64,000 nucleotides of DNA from CAZDVQ01 sp964508975 (GTDB taxonomy: Bacteria; Bacteroidota; Bacteroidia; Chitinophagales; Saprospiraceae). The translations under genes were made by a program, and so were the position numbers. Of this stretch, positions 22,558 to 30,738 are shown in pieces. The DNA lies in contig CAZDVQ010000015.1 in assembly GCA_964508975.1 (NCBI GenBank), positions 1 to 64,000 of the forward strand, given 5' to 3'. Below the pieces are notes generated by a model that was given only the letters and a program-made list of their open reading frames with translations, was not told where the DNA came from and did no database searches. How positions within the stretch are numbered: the first letter of the stretch is position 1; each line of letters starts with the position of its first letter.

Positions 22558-23430
22558 ATGCTGGCCCACTTGGTCATATGGCTCAAGCTCATGCGTTGGC
22601 CCAATGTGCTGATGGCCGGGTTTACCCTCCTAGCCATCCGCTATGGCTTGTTCGAGCCATCGATAGATGAGCTTGGCACCTTCCGTTTCTTTAGTTTTTG
22701 CATGGCCATCTTATTGGTCATGGCGGCTGGCTATGTCATGAACGATATTGTTGACAGAAATATCGACGGGCTCAATAAACCACACAAAAGTTATATCCCC
22801 GAACCGATAAGTGTGGTACAGGCCAAAACTGCTGTTGCTGTGCTCCTGTTACTCGCACTTGGCTTTGGTGCCCTTACGCAAAGCTTATATTATGTCATCA
22901 GCCTAACAGGCATAGCCTTGGCCCTATACTATTATGCCGCGAAACTAAAGTGTAGTGTGCTTTGGGGTAACTTATTGGTAGCTATTGTTTGTGCGCTGGG
23001 GCCAGCATTATACTATTTAATAGTGCCCGAATATTTACAAAGCCATAGTTTTGACCGGGAGCTTTTGAACCAATACATATTTTTTGCAGGTTTAAGCACC
23101 TTGTACCGCGAACAAGTGAAAGACCTACAGGACTACCCCGGCGATGCTCAACATGCCTGCAAAACCCTGCCCGTGGTAAAAGGCTTGTCTTATGCCAGGT
23201 GGGTAGCCTTGGCCAGCGGTGCGTTACTACTTTTGCTCTGTCATGTTTGGATCTGGCAGATTATGGATACCCTCGGGCAACTAAAAGAGGCATTGGCTGT
23301 TTTGTTGTTGGTACCAAGCGGCATATTATCGGTTTACTACTTATACCGTGGCAAGGCCGATGATTATGCCTTATCGAGTAAACTGGTCAAAGCATTGATG
23401 TTTGGCGGAATAATACTACTTTTGATTTGA
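22558..23430 (+). CDS. UbiA-family prenyltransferase (geranylgeranylglycerol-phosphate-synthase-like)
   Basis: A 290-residue polytopic membrane enzyme with about nine hydrophobic segments. The two Asp-rich prenyl-diphosphate motifs are visible: NDIVDRNIDGLNKP near residue 62 and YREQVKDLQDYPGDAQHACKTLP near 182-200. The family moves a prenyl chain onto an acceptor. In Bacteroidota the relatives in this gene context are annotated as geranylgeranylglycerol-phosphate geranylgeranyltransferase-like, but the acceptor is not proved. The stop overlaps the ATG of the next gene (TGATG), so they are coupled. Confidence 0.87.
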   Translation: MLAHLVIWLKLMRWPNVLMAGFTLLAIRYGLFEPSIDELGTFRFFSFCMAILLVMAAGYVMNDIVDRNIDGLNKPHKSYIPEPISVVQAKTAVAVLLLLALGFGALTQSLYYVISLTGIALALYYYAAKLKCSVLWGNLLVAIVCALGPALYYLIVPEYLQSHSFDRELLNQYIFFAGLSTLYREQVKDLQDYPGDAQHACKTLPVVKGLSYARWVALASGALLLLLCHVWIWQIMDTLGQLKEALAVLLLVPSGILSVYYLYRGKADDYALSSKLVKALMFGGIILLLI

Positions 23431-24179
23431 TGAAAAATAGCCTGAAGGTAAAAACAGAGCTCAACACACTTGAGCTCATCGAAAGGGGGCCCCGGAAACG
23501 GCGTTCAAACCCATACCTCTGGGTTATCCACTACAAAATAGACGCGGAGAGCATCACGGTGTCGGAGCGTTTTAAAATCATGGGCCAGGCTAAGTTCCAT
23601 TTTACCCAGGGTAGCCTAGGTAATTTAGGCATTAGCGCTTTAGAAGGCGAGGGAAAAATAAATATCCCGCCGCATCTCGGGCACTGGTCGGCGCAGCTTG
23701 ACGACATGCCACTACCCTTTTTTAACTATAAGGTCCCTGCTTTCTTGGGCATCATTACCGTGCTGATGGAAAACAACGGCGTGAGTGAACAAGGCGTAGA
23801 GGCTGGCCACAAGCGTTTCAACGAGTACATTGAAACACAAGTCAACGAGCAATTAGCGGCATTTGATGTATACGAACTAGATGTACTTGACGTTGAAAAC
23901 TCGCTCAAGGCCGTGATGCGCCGAAAAGCGATGGCCTTTGAAACCGAAGTTTACCGGGCGGTAGGATCAGCGGTGTTCAAGGGACAAAATATTTTGCAAA
24001 ACTTTAAAACGTTGATTGACCGCGACGAAATGATTGGTTTTGAAATTTGGAATTTTACGAGCGCAGAGCTACGAAAAACCGATAAGCCTTTGGCATTCAG
24101 TCAATTGTTCAAGCACCCAAAGTATGGTCAATGGGAAATTACCGGAACCGTACAGGTAGACCAAACGACAAAGGCATAA
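23430..24179 (+). CDS. conserved protein of unknown function, coupled to UbiA-type gene
   Basis: About 249 residues, no signal peptide. ATG at 23430 overlaps the stop of the prenyltransferase gene, which fixes the start (a TTG three bases earlier is less likely). The protein has a charged N-terminus (ERGPRKRRSNPYLWVIHY) and an alpha/beta middle (FKIMGQAKFHFTQGSLG, KINIPPHLGHWSAQLDD). The C-terminal half is helical with KAVMRRKAMAFETEVYRAVG. I do not recognise a family. Translational coupling suggests a role with the membrane prenyltransferase or its lipid product. Confidence 0.75.
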   Translation: MKNSLKVKTELNTLELIERGPRKRRSNPYLWVIHYKIDAESITVSERFKIMGQAKFHFTQGSLGNLGISALEGEGKINIPPHLGHWSAQLDDMPLPFFNYKVPAFLGIITVLMENNGVSEQGVEAGHKRFNEYIETQVNEQLAAFDVYELDVLDVENSLKAVMRRKAMAFETEVYRAVGSAVFKGQNILQNFKTLIDRDEMIGFEIWNFTSAELRKTDKPLAFSQLFKHPKYGQWEITGTVQVDQTTKA

Positions 24180-24232
24180 TTTTCGTTAATCCTGTAAAGC
24201 CAATCAAGCGACCACTTTAAAATACATACACG

Positions 24233-24913
24233 ATGAAACTGAAACAAATAATCTTGCTGTTGTTCTTGGCCTTGTTGACCAGCCAAACCTACAGCCAAAG
24301 AAGCGATGAACTACTCCCTGACGAGGACGTTGAAGCCAAACAAGATGCCCGCAAAGAGCAACGAGAAGCTAAACGTGACCCCAACCGCAAAAACTGGGCT
24401 CGCGAACGCTTGGTTTTGGGCGGGAACTTAAACCTTGGTTTTTTCCAAGGTTGGAACATCTCCGTGTCGCCACAGGCAGGGTATAAATTACACCGTAATT
24501 TTGTGCTGGGCCTCGCTACCACCTATTCTTTTTCGAATATCATGTATGGTGGCGGTTATTCCGATAATTTACACCTCTTTGGTGGCGGCCCGTTCATGCG
24601 TTTCAGACCATTTGGCAAGAACCCTGGCAGCTTTGCCTCCTCCATTTTCGCCCAGGCTGAGTTTGAGTACCTCTGGGGCAGGGCTTTCCAGAAATTTAAT
24701 GGTGAAACTACCCCATACGATCCTATTAAATTTACGCCTTCCATGTTCATGGGACTAGGCTACACCGATAATTTTGATGCGGGCTTTGGTTACTATTTCA
24801 CCGTTTCGTACAACCTGCTCTGGGTATCCAATACCAATCGTACCGGTACGGTGTATGGCTCGGCCTATGCCAGCCCGCTCGCCTTCCGAGCAGGCTTTAC
24901 CTATAGTTTCTAG
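24233..24913 (+). CDS. outer-membrane beta-barrel protein
   Basis: A 226-residue protein. The signal peptide ends TYSQ (about residue 22), then comes a highly charged linker (DVEAKQDARKEQREAKRD), then a beta-barrel with alternating strands such as LVLGGNLNLGFFQGWNISVSPQAGY and FGYYFTVSYNLLWVS in segments, ending in FRAGFTYSF with a terminal Phe. This layout is typical of small Bacteroidota OMPs. It probably has its own promoter or is the last gene of the fdx-iscX run (53-base gap). Function unknown. Confidence 0.8.
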   Translation: MKLKQIILLLFLALLTSQTYSQRSDELLPDEDVEAKQDARKEQREAKRDPNRKNWARERLVLGGNLNLGFFQGWNISVSPQAGYKLHRNFVLGLATTYSFSNIMYGGGYSDNLHLFGGGPFMRFRPFGKNPGSFASSIFAQAEFEYLWGRAFQKFNGETTPYDPIKFTPSMFMGLGYTDNFDAGFGYYFTVSYNLLWVSNTNRTGTVYGSAYASPLAFRAGFTYSF

Positions 24914-24922
24914 ATGTTTTAC

Positions 24923-24972
24923 TAATGTGCTGATTAACCCCGCATTGATAAGCAGGCTTAATCAGCACATTA
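24923..24972. repeat. perfect 15-bp inverted repeat with AGCACATT satellite units
   Basis: TAATGTGCTGATTAA (24923-24937) and TTAATCAGCACATTA (24958-24972) are exact inverses around a 20-base loop. TAGCACAT and AATCAGCATATTAA units continue to 24998. It lies between convergent gene ends and leads into copy i; it may act as a terminator stem. Confidence 0.85.
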
Positions 24973-24997
24973 GCACATCAAATAATCAGCATATTAA

Positions 24998-25147
24998 TTT
25001 GGGCGCCCCGGCGCTGCGCGCCGTCGCTACGTTGCGCGGCTCGCTATTCGCTCGGCCCTTCGCTGCCCTGCTCGCCTAGCGGCGGGCAGGGCAGCTTGGT
25101 CTGGTGCTTCGCACCACCGCTCCACATCGCTGGCGCAGACGCCCAGG
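24998..25147 (+). repeat. GC-rich modular repeat, family 1, copy i (full length)
   Basis: The best full-length copy. In order it has TTTGGGCGCCCC, hairpin A (CGGCGC TGC GCGCCG), the core GTCGCTACGTTGCGCGG, and CTCGCTATTCGCTCGGCCC. Hairpin B follows (GCTGCCCTGC with GCAGGGCAGC), then hairpin C (GGTGC TTC GCACC) and the end CGCTCCACATCGCTGGCGCAG. Confidence 0.9.
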
Positions 25148-25148
25148 C

Positions 25149-25763
25149 CTAGCGCACCTCCGTGTGCAATAGCTTTTGATCGCCTATATAGGCCTCAAGC
25201 ACATCACCAATTTTAACGGGGCCAACGCCTGCGGGTGTACCGGTATAGATAAAATCGCCCTTGTTCAACTTGAAATACTGCGACACGTAGCTGATAATTT
25301 CCTGGAAAGAAAAAATCATATCCGCCGTATCGCCTTGCTGCACCAGCTCGCCATTTTTACGGAGCGAGAAAGAAATGCTGCCCTTTTCGTTCAAGGCTTG
25401 GTCATAAGGAATAAGCTCACCGATGGGTGCCGAGCTATCAAATGCCTTGGCTATTTCCCAAGGGTGGCCTTTAGCTTTGAGCTGACTTTGAACATCACGC
25501 GCGGTAAAGTCGATACCAACCGTTACCTGATCCACGTACTTCATGGCAAATTTAGGCGCAATGTGTCGGCCATTATCGCAGATACGCAATACCAGCTCGC
25601 ACTCGTGGTGCAAGTCTTGTGTAAAAGCGGGGATATAAAACGGCTTGCCCGAACGCAAGATAGCCGTAGAGGGTTTCATAAACACCACGGGCTGTTCAGG
25701 GATTGGGTTGTTCAACTCTTTGGCATGCTCGCCGTAGTTTCTACCGATGCAGATGATTTTCAT
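25149..25763 (-). CDS. fumarylacetoacetate hydrolase (FAH) family protein
   Basis: A 204-residue FAH-fold enzyme. Landmarks: KIICIGRNYGEHAKELNN at the start, PVVFMKPSTAIL, the metal ligands in HHECELVLRI (two Glu) and GIDFTARDVQ (Asp), and GDFIYTGTPAGVGPVKIGD near the end. Relatives hydrolyse or decarboxylate 3-oxo acids such as acylpyruvates, oxaloacetate or hydroxyhepta-dienedioate, so the exact reaction is open. The start at 25763 is chosen over a longer frame because a perfect minus-strand -7 box sits at 25786-25793, inside the longer version. Confidence 0.92.
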   Translation of the reverse strand: MKIICIGRNYGEHAKELNNPIPEQPVVFMKPSTAILRSGKPFYIPAFTQDLHHECELVLRICDNGRHIAPKFAMKYVDQVTVGIDFTARDVQSQLKAKGHPWEIAKAFDSSAPIGELIPYDQALNEKGSISFSLRKNGELVQQGDTADMIFSFQEIISYVSQYFKLNKGDFIYTGTPAGVGPVKIGDVLEAYIGDQKLLHTEVR

Positions 25764-25785
25764 GTGTCGACGTTTTGAATCGGTG

Positions 25786-25793
25786 CAAAGGTA
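25786..25793 (-). promoter_or_regulatory. -7 element (TACCTTTG) for the FAH gene
   Basis: The minus strand reads TTACCTTTGCACC, 23 bases upstream of the ATG at 25763. Confidence 0.65.
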
Positions 25794-26015
25794 AGCGATA
25801 ATTTGCAAGAAGTATTGTACGATAGCCAATATTAGGCTATTTTTTACTTAGTAGAAATGATTTATTATACTAAAATTTCTACTTGTTAGAACTATGATGA
25901 ATGCTACCAATGTATAAATTTAAAGGCGTTAAAAATTCTTGCAAAAAATAGATGTTATCCAATTCGATTTATCAAAAAAACAACATACATATCTAACAAT
26001 ATTAAATTTATTTTT

Positions 26016-26023
26016 TAACTTTG
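26016..26023 (+). promoter_or_regulatory. -7 element (TAACTTTG) of the GH16 gene
   Basis: A perfect TAnnTTTG in a very AT-rich stretch (25840-26046), 24 bases before the ATG at 26047. It supports 26047, not 26133, as the true start of the gene. No other feature is seen in 25830-26015. Confidence 0.65.
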
Positions 26024-26046
26024 CTTCGAACTAAATTATTCACCAC

Positions 26047-26097
26047 ATGAAAACACTTTTTAAAGGATTTTTATTTTTTGTTATGGGGGGGGGGTAA
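26047..26097 (+). pseudogene. signal-peptide-coding 5' end of the GH16 gene, out of frame with the rest
   Basis: ATG at 26047 opens MKTLFKGFLFFVMGGG and hits TAA at 26095 directly after a run of ten G. Adding one G (or losing two) would continue it as GVSLSNLHAQRRLDLSYY, giving a good signal peptide with cleavage after LHA, in frame with the glycanase. It is therefore the missing N-terminus of the next gene, switched off in this sequence by the G-run length, or by a sequencing error in the run. Confidence 0.8.
26085..26094. repeat. homopolymer G10 tract (possible phase-variation switch)
   Basis: Ten consecutive G inside the signal-peptide codons; the only long G or C run seen in the window. 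Slippage by one base here would turn export of the glycanase on or off. Confidence 0.8.
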
Positions 26098-26132
26098 GCC
26101 TCTCTAACTTACACGCACAACGCAGGCTGGAT

Positions 26133-28682
26133 TTGAGCTATTACACCTTGGTATGGAACGATGAGTTTGATTACACTAACGTAAATGATTTGTTTGACGG
26201 GCCGAATGCTAAATGGACGGACTTAGAGGTTGGTAATGTGCCTTACAGAGTATTGGACCCTTCCACGAACACTGCTGCACAGATTATATCACGGGACCAG
26301 GTACAGGTATCAAATGGTCTGCTAAGTTTGTTTGCAGAGGAGGCTCCTACCCCAAATTACTCGGTAATTTACAACGGAACGCAAATACTTTCCAAGCAGA
26401 AAGCGTCTTTTATGCGCACCCGCTATGATGGAGACTACGGATGCACCGATAATGATTATCCTAATGCTGAATTTTGGGGATTCGACTACGGTGCTTTTGA
26501 AATAAGGGCGAAACTCCCTATGCAAAATAGCGATTTTTCAGCTTTTTGGCTTTGGCAGTCTTACTGGGCCGCTGATGTTTGCGATCCAGCCCCAATTAAC
26601 AATTGGTGTGATGCAGGCTACTTTCCAGCCCCACATCCGAACAACTGCCCAGATGGTATTAATGGCTGCGCTGGCTATGAAATAGATGTATTTGAAACTT
26701 ACAAATCAGAATCTTCCATTGATGGTGTGACAAGCTTTTTAGATGGTTCCCCCTTCAAATATTTTGCTACCATACAGGATAATATTTACCAAGAGCCTAC
26801 CTGTAAAGAATGTGCTACTTACTACAGGTGGCTAGACTCGGATCCAAGCAAGAATTTCCATACCTACACTGTAGTTTGGACCCCAACCAAGGTAAGCTTT
26901 TTTATCGACGGCAACGAAATAAGGACATCATTGATGGGTATTCCACCCGTAAAACTGATGATATACTTGACTAATTGGAAGCATAACGATGATTCATACG
27001 ATACAGGAACAACAGACCCATTCGTGGTTGGCTATGTGAGGGTTTATAGGCCATCCATGATAAACTACGCGGTAGGAACCAACGGTAAACTATGGAGCAG
27101 CTTTGATGTGCCAGAACGGGCTGCCTACTTAGCGGCCTTGAACGGTACACCCTACACCACGCAGAATTTCAACTTTGCAGAATTGCAGGATGCTAGCCAG
27201 TCGAGCACCACTGATGTAGCATCGGAAATGGTGGTTGGCGAAGCCTTTCAAAACCTCGTGGAAACGGCTTTCTACACGTCATCAAGCGTTACGAGGCTCA
27301 ATCGTATTAATATATCTGGAACACACTCAAATTGTGCCACCAATGTAAAGCTGAATAGCCCAATGGCTATTGAATATGATAACGGAACAAGTCCTAAAAG
27401 GGTTGTTTACTATGTAGGTACAGACAACAGGATATGGTCATACAACGAGTTGGCAAACTGCACCCAAGGTTGTGTAAATACTGTTAAGGTTGACCCAAAT
27501 AATACCTACCCCGCAGACGTAAGCATTACACAGGGCCTTGTTTTTGCACCAGCAAACAATATTCATCCCAAACGGATTTATTATGCCAATACATCAGGAT
27601 TATTATGTTATTTTGAATTTTGTACAGCCCAATCAAAGTACCTCCGTCATGTAACCAACGTAACAGGGGTGCGTGGATCATTGAACGTTGATGATGCGGG
27701 CACATTAGTTTATCAAGGGACGGACTTTCATCTTTGGAGGGTGACATCGCCTACTGGGCCAGCATGTAACAGCAACTATGTTGTTTTTAGTACCAACACT
27801 ACCGTTGACCAGCCTTACTCGGTACAGTACAACGATTGTGCAGGCGACATTTTTCCAGCACACTCCAGTATTGGTAATATCTATTATCTCAAACGCCTCA
27901 AAACAGTACCTGTCCAGCACAGGCTTGCCTATTGGAGACCAACAGCGACTGGGTGGAAAAACGAGGTGATAGATGAGGTGAACGACATCAGGCAAATCGT
28001 GAGCGCTAGGGATGTACCTGGTTTAGGTCTTGAAATATTCTACCTTTCTACCCGCAACAAGTTAAAGACTTGGTATGAACGCCCCGCGCCCTTGTACAAC
28101 GGTGAAAAACAATACCAGCGGAGCTCGGTGAACGTGTTTTCCTACATGTTGAACAATTACAATACCAGCCTTGGCAGGCAAGATACCTTCGCCGTTGAAA
28201 AAGCTCAGATCAATGCCGCGGCAGTGTCCAAAAATGGTATTACCCGTGTTTATGTTTCTCAGCAAACCCCTCGCGAACCCGCATACGGCGGTTCGTTTGG
28301 CTACTACCAGCGGACAAGCATGCCGCAGGTTAGCCCGCCTAACCGGGCAGGGCAGTGCGATGTACATACACAGAACAATGCATGGGACCACTACAATGGC
28401 TTGGAGCTTAGGCTAGCGCCGCCCGTTACCGAACCCTATAGCTTTACCGCTTACCCCAACCCGAATGGAGGGAGCTTCGTTGTTTCTATTAAGGGGCTTG
28501 AAACGGAGGGGCTAATCAAACTGTATAACGCGTATGGCCAACTTGTCCAAGAATCTCTTGTTTTACCCATCACGGATACCGAACACGAGGTACAAAACTT
28601 GCCGCCGGGCGTGTATATAGTTACCCTGGTCACATCTGGCCAAATCAAGGAACACAAAAAAATAATCGTTAATCAAAACTAA
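26133..28682 (+). CDS. T9SS-secreted GH16-family glycanase with lectin-like repeats
   Basis: The open frame gives 849 residues starting at a TTG; the true start is probably 26047 through a G10 frameshift. Residues 1-310 are a GH16 domain: LVWNDEFDY near 8, FDYGAFEIRAKLP, FWLWQSYW, and the catalytic ExDxxE in YEIDVFETY near 184, with a Cys-rich insertion. GH16 enzymes cut beta-1,3/1,4-glucans or galactans. Residues about 310-750 carry six-bladed lectin-like repeats with (V/I)xYxGTDxxIW patterns. The C-terminus is a T9SS type A sorting domain (YPNPNGG at the start, KKIIVNQN at the end). The lipoprotein at 28690 follows after 7 bases. Confidence 0.88.
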   Translation: MSYYTLVWNDEFDYTNVNDLFDGPNAKWTDLEVGNVPYRVLDPSTNTAAQIISRDQVQVSNGLLSLFAEEAPTPNYSVIYNGTQILSKQKASFMRTRYDGDYGCTDNDYPNAEFWGFDYGAFEIRAKLPMQNSDFSAFWLWQSYWAADVCDPAPINNWCDAGYFPAPHPNNCPDGINGCAGYEIDVFETYKSESSIDGVTSFLDGSPFKYFATIQDNIYQEPTCKECATYYRWLDSDPSKNFHTYTVVWTPTKVSFFIDGNEIRTSLMGIPPVKLMIYLTNWKHNDDSYDTGTTDPFVVGYVRVYRPSMINYAVGTNGKLWSSFDVPERAAYLAALNGTPYTTQNFNFAELQDASQSSTTDVASEMVVGEAFQNLVETAFYTSSSVTRLNRINISGTHSNCATNVKLNSPMAIEYDNGTSPKRVVYYVGTDNRIWSYNELANCTQGCVNTVKVDPNNTYPADVSITQGLVFAPANNIHPKRIYYANTSGLLCYFEFCTAQSKYLRHVTNVTGVRGSLNVDDAGTLVYQGTDFHLWRVTSPTGPACNSNYVVFSTNTTVDQPYSVQYNDCAGDIFPAHSSIGNIYYLKRLKTVPVQHRLAYWRPTATGWKNEVIDEVNDIRQIVSARDVPGLGLEIFYLSTRNKLKTWYERPAPLYNGEKQYQRSSVNVFSYMLNNYNTSLGRQDTFAVEKAQINAAAVSKNGITRVYVSQQTPREPAYGGSFGYYQRTSMPQVSPPNRAGQCDVHTQNNAWDHYNGLELRLAPPVTEPYSFTAYPNPNGGSFVVSIKGLETEGLIKLYNAYGQLVQESLVLPITDTEHEVQNLPPGVYIVTLVTSGQIKEHKKIIVNQN

Positions 28683-28689
28683 TATCATC

Positions 28690-29766
28690 ATGCGTACAAT
28701 ATATTTTAAAGCACTGGGTTTATTGGTACTTGGAACATTCTTCGGCCAGTGTAAGCCCGATGACCCGGTGATACCAGAACCCACGGCACTTGGCTGCACG
28801 ATTTACAGCATAAGCCCGGCCAACAACAGCACGGGCTTGGGAACAAGCGTTTACCTACGTTGGTCAACCTGCGACTCGGCCAGCCTTTACGAGTTGCAGG
28901 TAAGCACGAGCGATGCCTTTACAGGGATAGTCCAAAACCTGACCGTTACCGACACCAGTATAACCCTGAACCAACAGCCATCGACCACTTATTACTGGAG
29001 GGTCAGGGGGGCAAGGGGGTCTTTAAAAAGCGGATGGTCGTCCATTAGGCAGTTCAGTACCCAAGCAGGGATTCAGCCTAACGTTGTACTCGATACCATT
29101 TACCCCGGCGGACCCTGGGAAAACATAAAGTTACCCTTCCCTGTGTATAACCTCCCCCCAATACAAGCACCCAGCAGGTACAGGTTGCAAGTTTGTCATG
29201 ATAGCGCCTTTTTTTTTAGCCCTACCCCCGCAAACCCTTTTGAAAAATTACTAGATCCAGGACAAGCACTGTACGGTGGTAACTATTGGACATATGGCTA
29301 CAACTCCAATTCGACCTACTACTGGCGTTATCGAGTTGAGGTAAATGGTGTTCCAGGAGCCTGGTCGCCGATTTACAGTTTCACCACACAGGATATGCGC
29401 GACATTATTGTTGGCTCTTATAGGGTCAAAAAGTACAAGGCATGGTCAGGCTTTCACCCGCAGGAAGGTAACTGCCCTAGTAGCCTTTGTCGTATTGACA
29501 TGGGTGAAACAGATATTATCATCACCAAACTCAATACAGGTAACGATAAAATACGGGTACAAGAAGTACCAGGTGGGGTCATTAATGATTTTTGGTACAA
29601 TCCCAGTACTGGAGGCTCCTATTTTATTCCAAGTTCACCTCCGTCGGGTTCCGCAAAAGCGTATTTCAACTATTACTTGGACAGTTTCAAAATTGAATAC
29701 GACTGGCGCAGGAATAGTGTACAAGACTATGGCTACTTGTTCATGGCACCTAACCCGTATAGGTAG
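28690..29766 (+). CDS. surface lipoprotein with fibronectin-III-like domains
   Basis: A 358-residue lipoprotein (lipobox FGQC, Cys21). Two Fn3-like domains lie at about 33-130 and 135-240. Each has the (S/T)TYYWR(V/Y)R strand and ends in a (Q/S)FSTQ or SFTTQ strand, the pattern used by DUF/Fn3 modules in Bacteroidota surface proteins. The C-terminal part (about 245-358) is unassigned. It is 7 bases behind the GH16 gene, so the two are one operon, and it probably anchors or binds glycan for the secreted enzyme. That role is inferred. Confidence 0.8.
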   Translation: MRTIYFKALGLLVLGTFFGQCKPDDPVIPEPTALGCTIYSISPANNSTGLGTSVYLRWSTCDSASLYELQVSTSDAFTGIVQNLTVTDTSITLNQQPSTTYYWRVRGARGSLKSGWSSIRQFSTQAGIQPNVVLDTIYPGGPWENIKLPFPVYNLPPIQAPSRYRLQVCHDSAFFFSPTPANPFEKLLDPGQALYGGNYWTYGYNSNSTYYWRYRVEVNGVPGAWSPIYSFTTQDMRDIIVGSYRVKKYKAWSGFHPQEGNCPSSLCRIDMGETDIIITKLNTGNDKIRVQEVPGGVINDFWYNPSTGGSYFIPSSPPSGSAKAYFNYYLDSFKIEYDWRRNSVQDYGYLFMAPNPYR

Positions 29767-29781
29767 TACTTATTATCCTTT

Positions 29782-29828
29782 AAAAAGCATGCCGCTGGGA
29801 GATTTTTTTCACTCAGCAGCATGTTTTT
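29782..29828. terminator. bidirectional hairpin terminator
   Basis: AAAAAGCATGCCGCTG (29782-29797) pairs, with one mismatch and one bulge, with CAGCAGCATGTTTTT (29814-29828). Poly-T follows on both strands. It separates the convergent genes ending at 29766 and 29858. Confidence 0.75.
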
Positions 29829-29857
29829 CAGGAAAGCAAAACTTCAAATATATCCTC

Positions 29858-30604
29858 TCAATCGTCAGTATAACGCGTTTTCGTTTTCTTTTGTTTTTTA
29901 CCCGTTACAAACGCCAAGTCGTTTAAGGTCCAGCCGTAGCGATAGTAAGCTGTTTTGTAATGTTTGGGCAATTCAGCCCTACGGTAGTGGTTTACGTAGT
30001 CAAATAAATCTGGGCCAAAATCCTTTTGGTACCAGTTAAACAACTCAGAGAAGTACACCGTGTACTGTGCATCATCAATGTAAATAAAATCTTTGTCGTT
30101 GAATATCAACCGGCAGCGTTCATCTAGCTGTCGTTCTATATCAGCACCGTTAAAGCCAAACGAAGGCAATGGGGGGCAGCCCCGCGATGCACAAACCAAG
30201 GCAAAGTGCACGCGTTCGTCTTCAAAGCGGGCAAATATAGCCTCCTCCAGTTGCGACAAAGTGTACAGGCTCCCGCCCAGCTTGTAACGGGTAAAGGTGA
30301 AGAAGTCAAATACTTCGCGCACAGAGGTGACGGGGTAATGCCTCAACACCTCCCGGATAGCAAACAAATTGTAGGCGTTAATCATTAAGGCTTTCTGGCT
30401 ATTGGAATCCAGTTCGAAAAGTGGTACGGCAGCCAGGTTATCCAACAACACATCCAGCTCGGCTTTTTTGATGGCTTGGTAATCGACGTAGCCGTCGTTG
30501 ACATACGTTTTCATAAACCGGTCGATATCCGTTTGGAAGTTGATGGCAAAAAGTGCCTTGGCGTTAAATATTGCCACGACAAACAGTAAAACAATCTTTT
30601 TCAT
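29858..30604 (-). CDS. DUF547-family exported protein
   Basis: A 248-residue protein. The signal peptide starts MKKIVLLFVVAIFNAKALFA. The DUF547 core has VDYQAIKKAELDVLLDNL near residue 40, QKALMINAYNLFAIREVLRHYP near 80, and VHFALVCASRGCPPLPSFGFNG near 150. The AlNAYN and S-x-GCP motifs are the family signature; the Cys and Asn form a transglutaminase-like pocket of unknown activity. The start at 30604 is used because the longer frame lacks a signal peptide. Confidence 0.9.
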   Translation of the reverse strand: MKKIVLLFVVAIFNAKALFAINFQTDIDRFMKTYVNDGYVDYQAIKKAELDVLLDNLAAVPLFELDSNSQKALMINAYNLFAIREVLRHYPVTSVREVFDFFTFTRYKLGGSLYTLSQLEEAIFARFEDERVHFALVCASRGCPPLPSFGFNGADIERQLDERCRLIFNDKDFIYIDDAQYTVYFSELFNWYQKDFGPDLFDYVNHYRRAELPKHYKTAYYRYGWTLNDLAFVTGKKQKKTKTRYTDD

Positions 30605-30738
30605 AGGCTTAACCTTGTTCATCCAATTTTTTTTGGCGTTCTTGCACTGCGATTGTGCATCTATACTATATAGTAGTACGAAAATCAATCCGAAAAGGTG
30701 GAATCAACCATCTTTTTTAAAAAAAATTTAACGCAAGT

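Noticed and set aside
26047..26097. Short independent leader peptide gene
   Set aside because: The codons form a typical signal peptide whose continuation is found in the next frame after the G run, so it is the gene's own 5' end.
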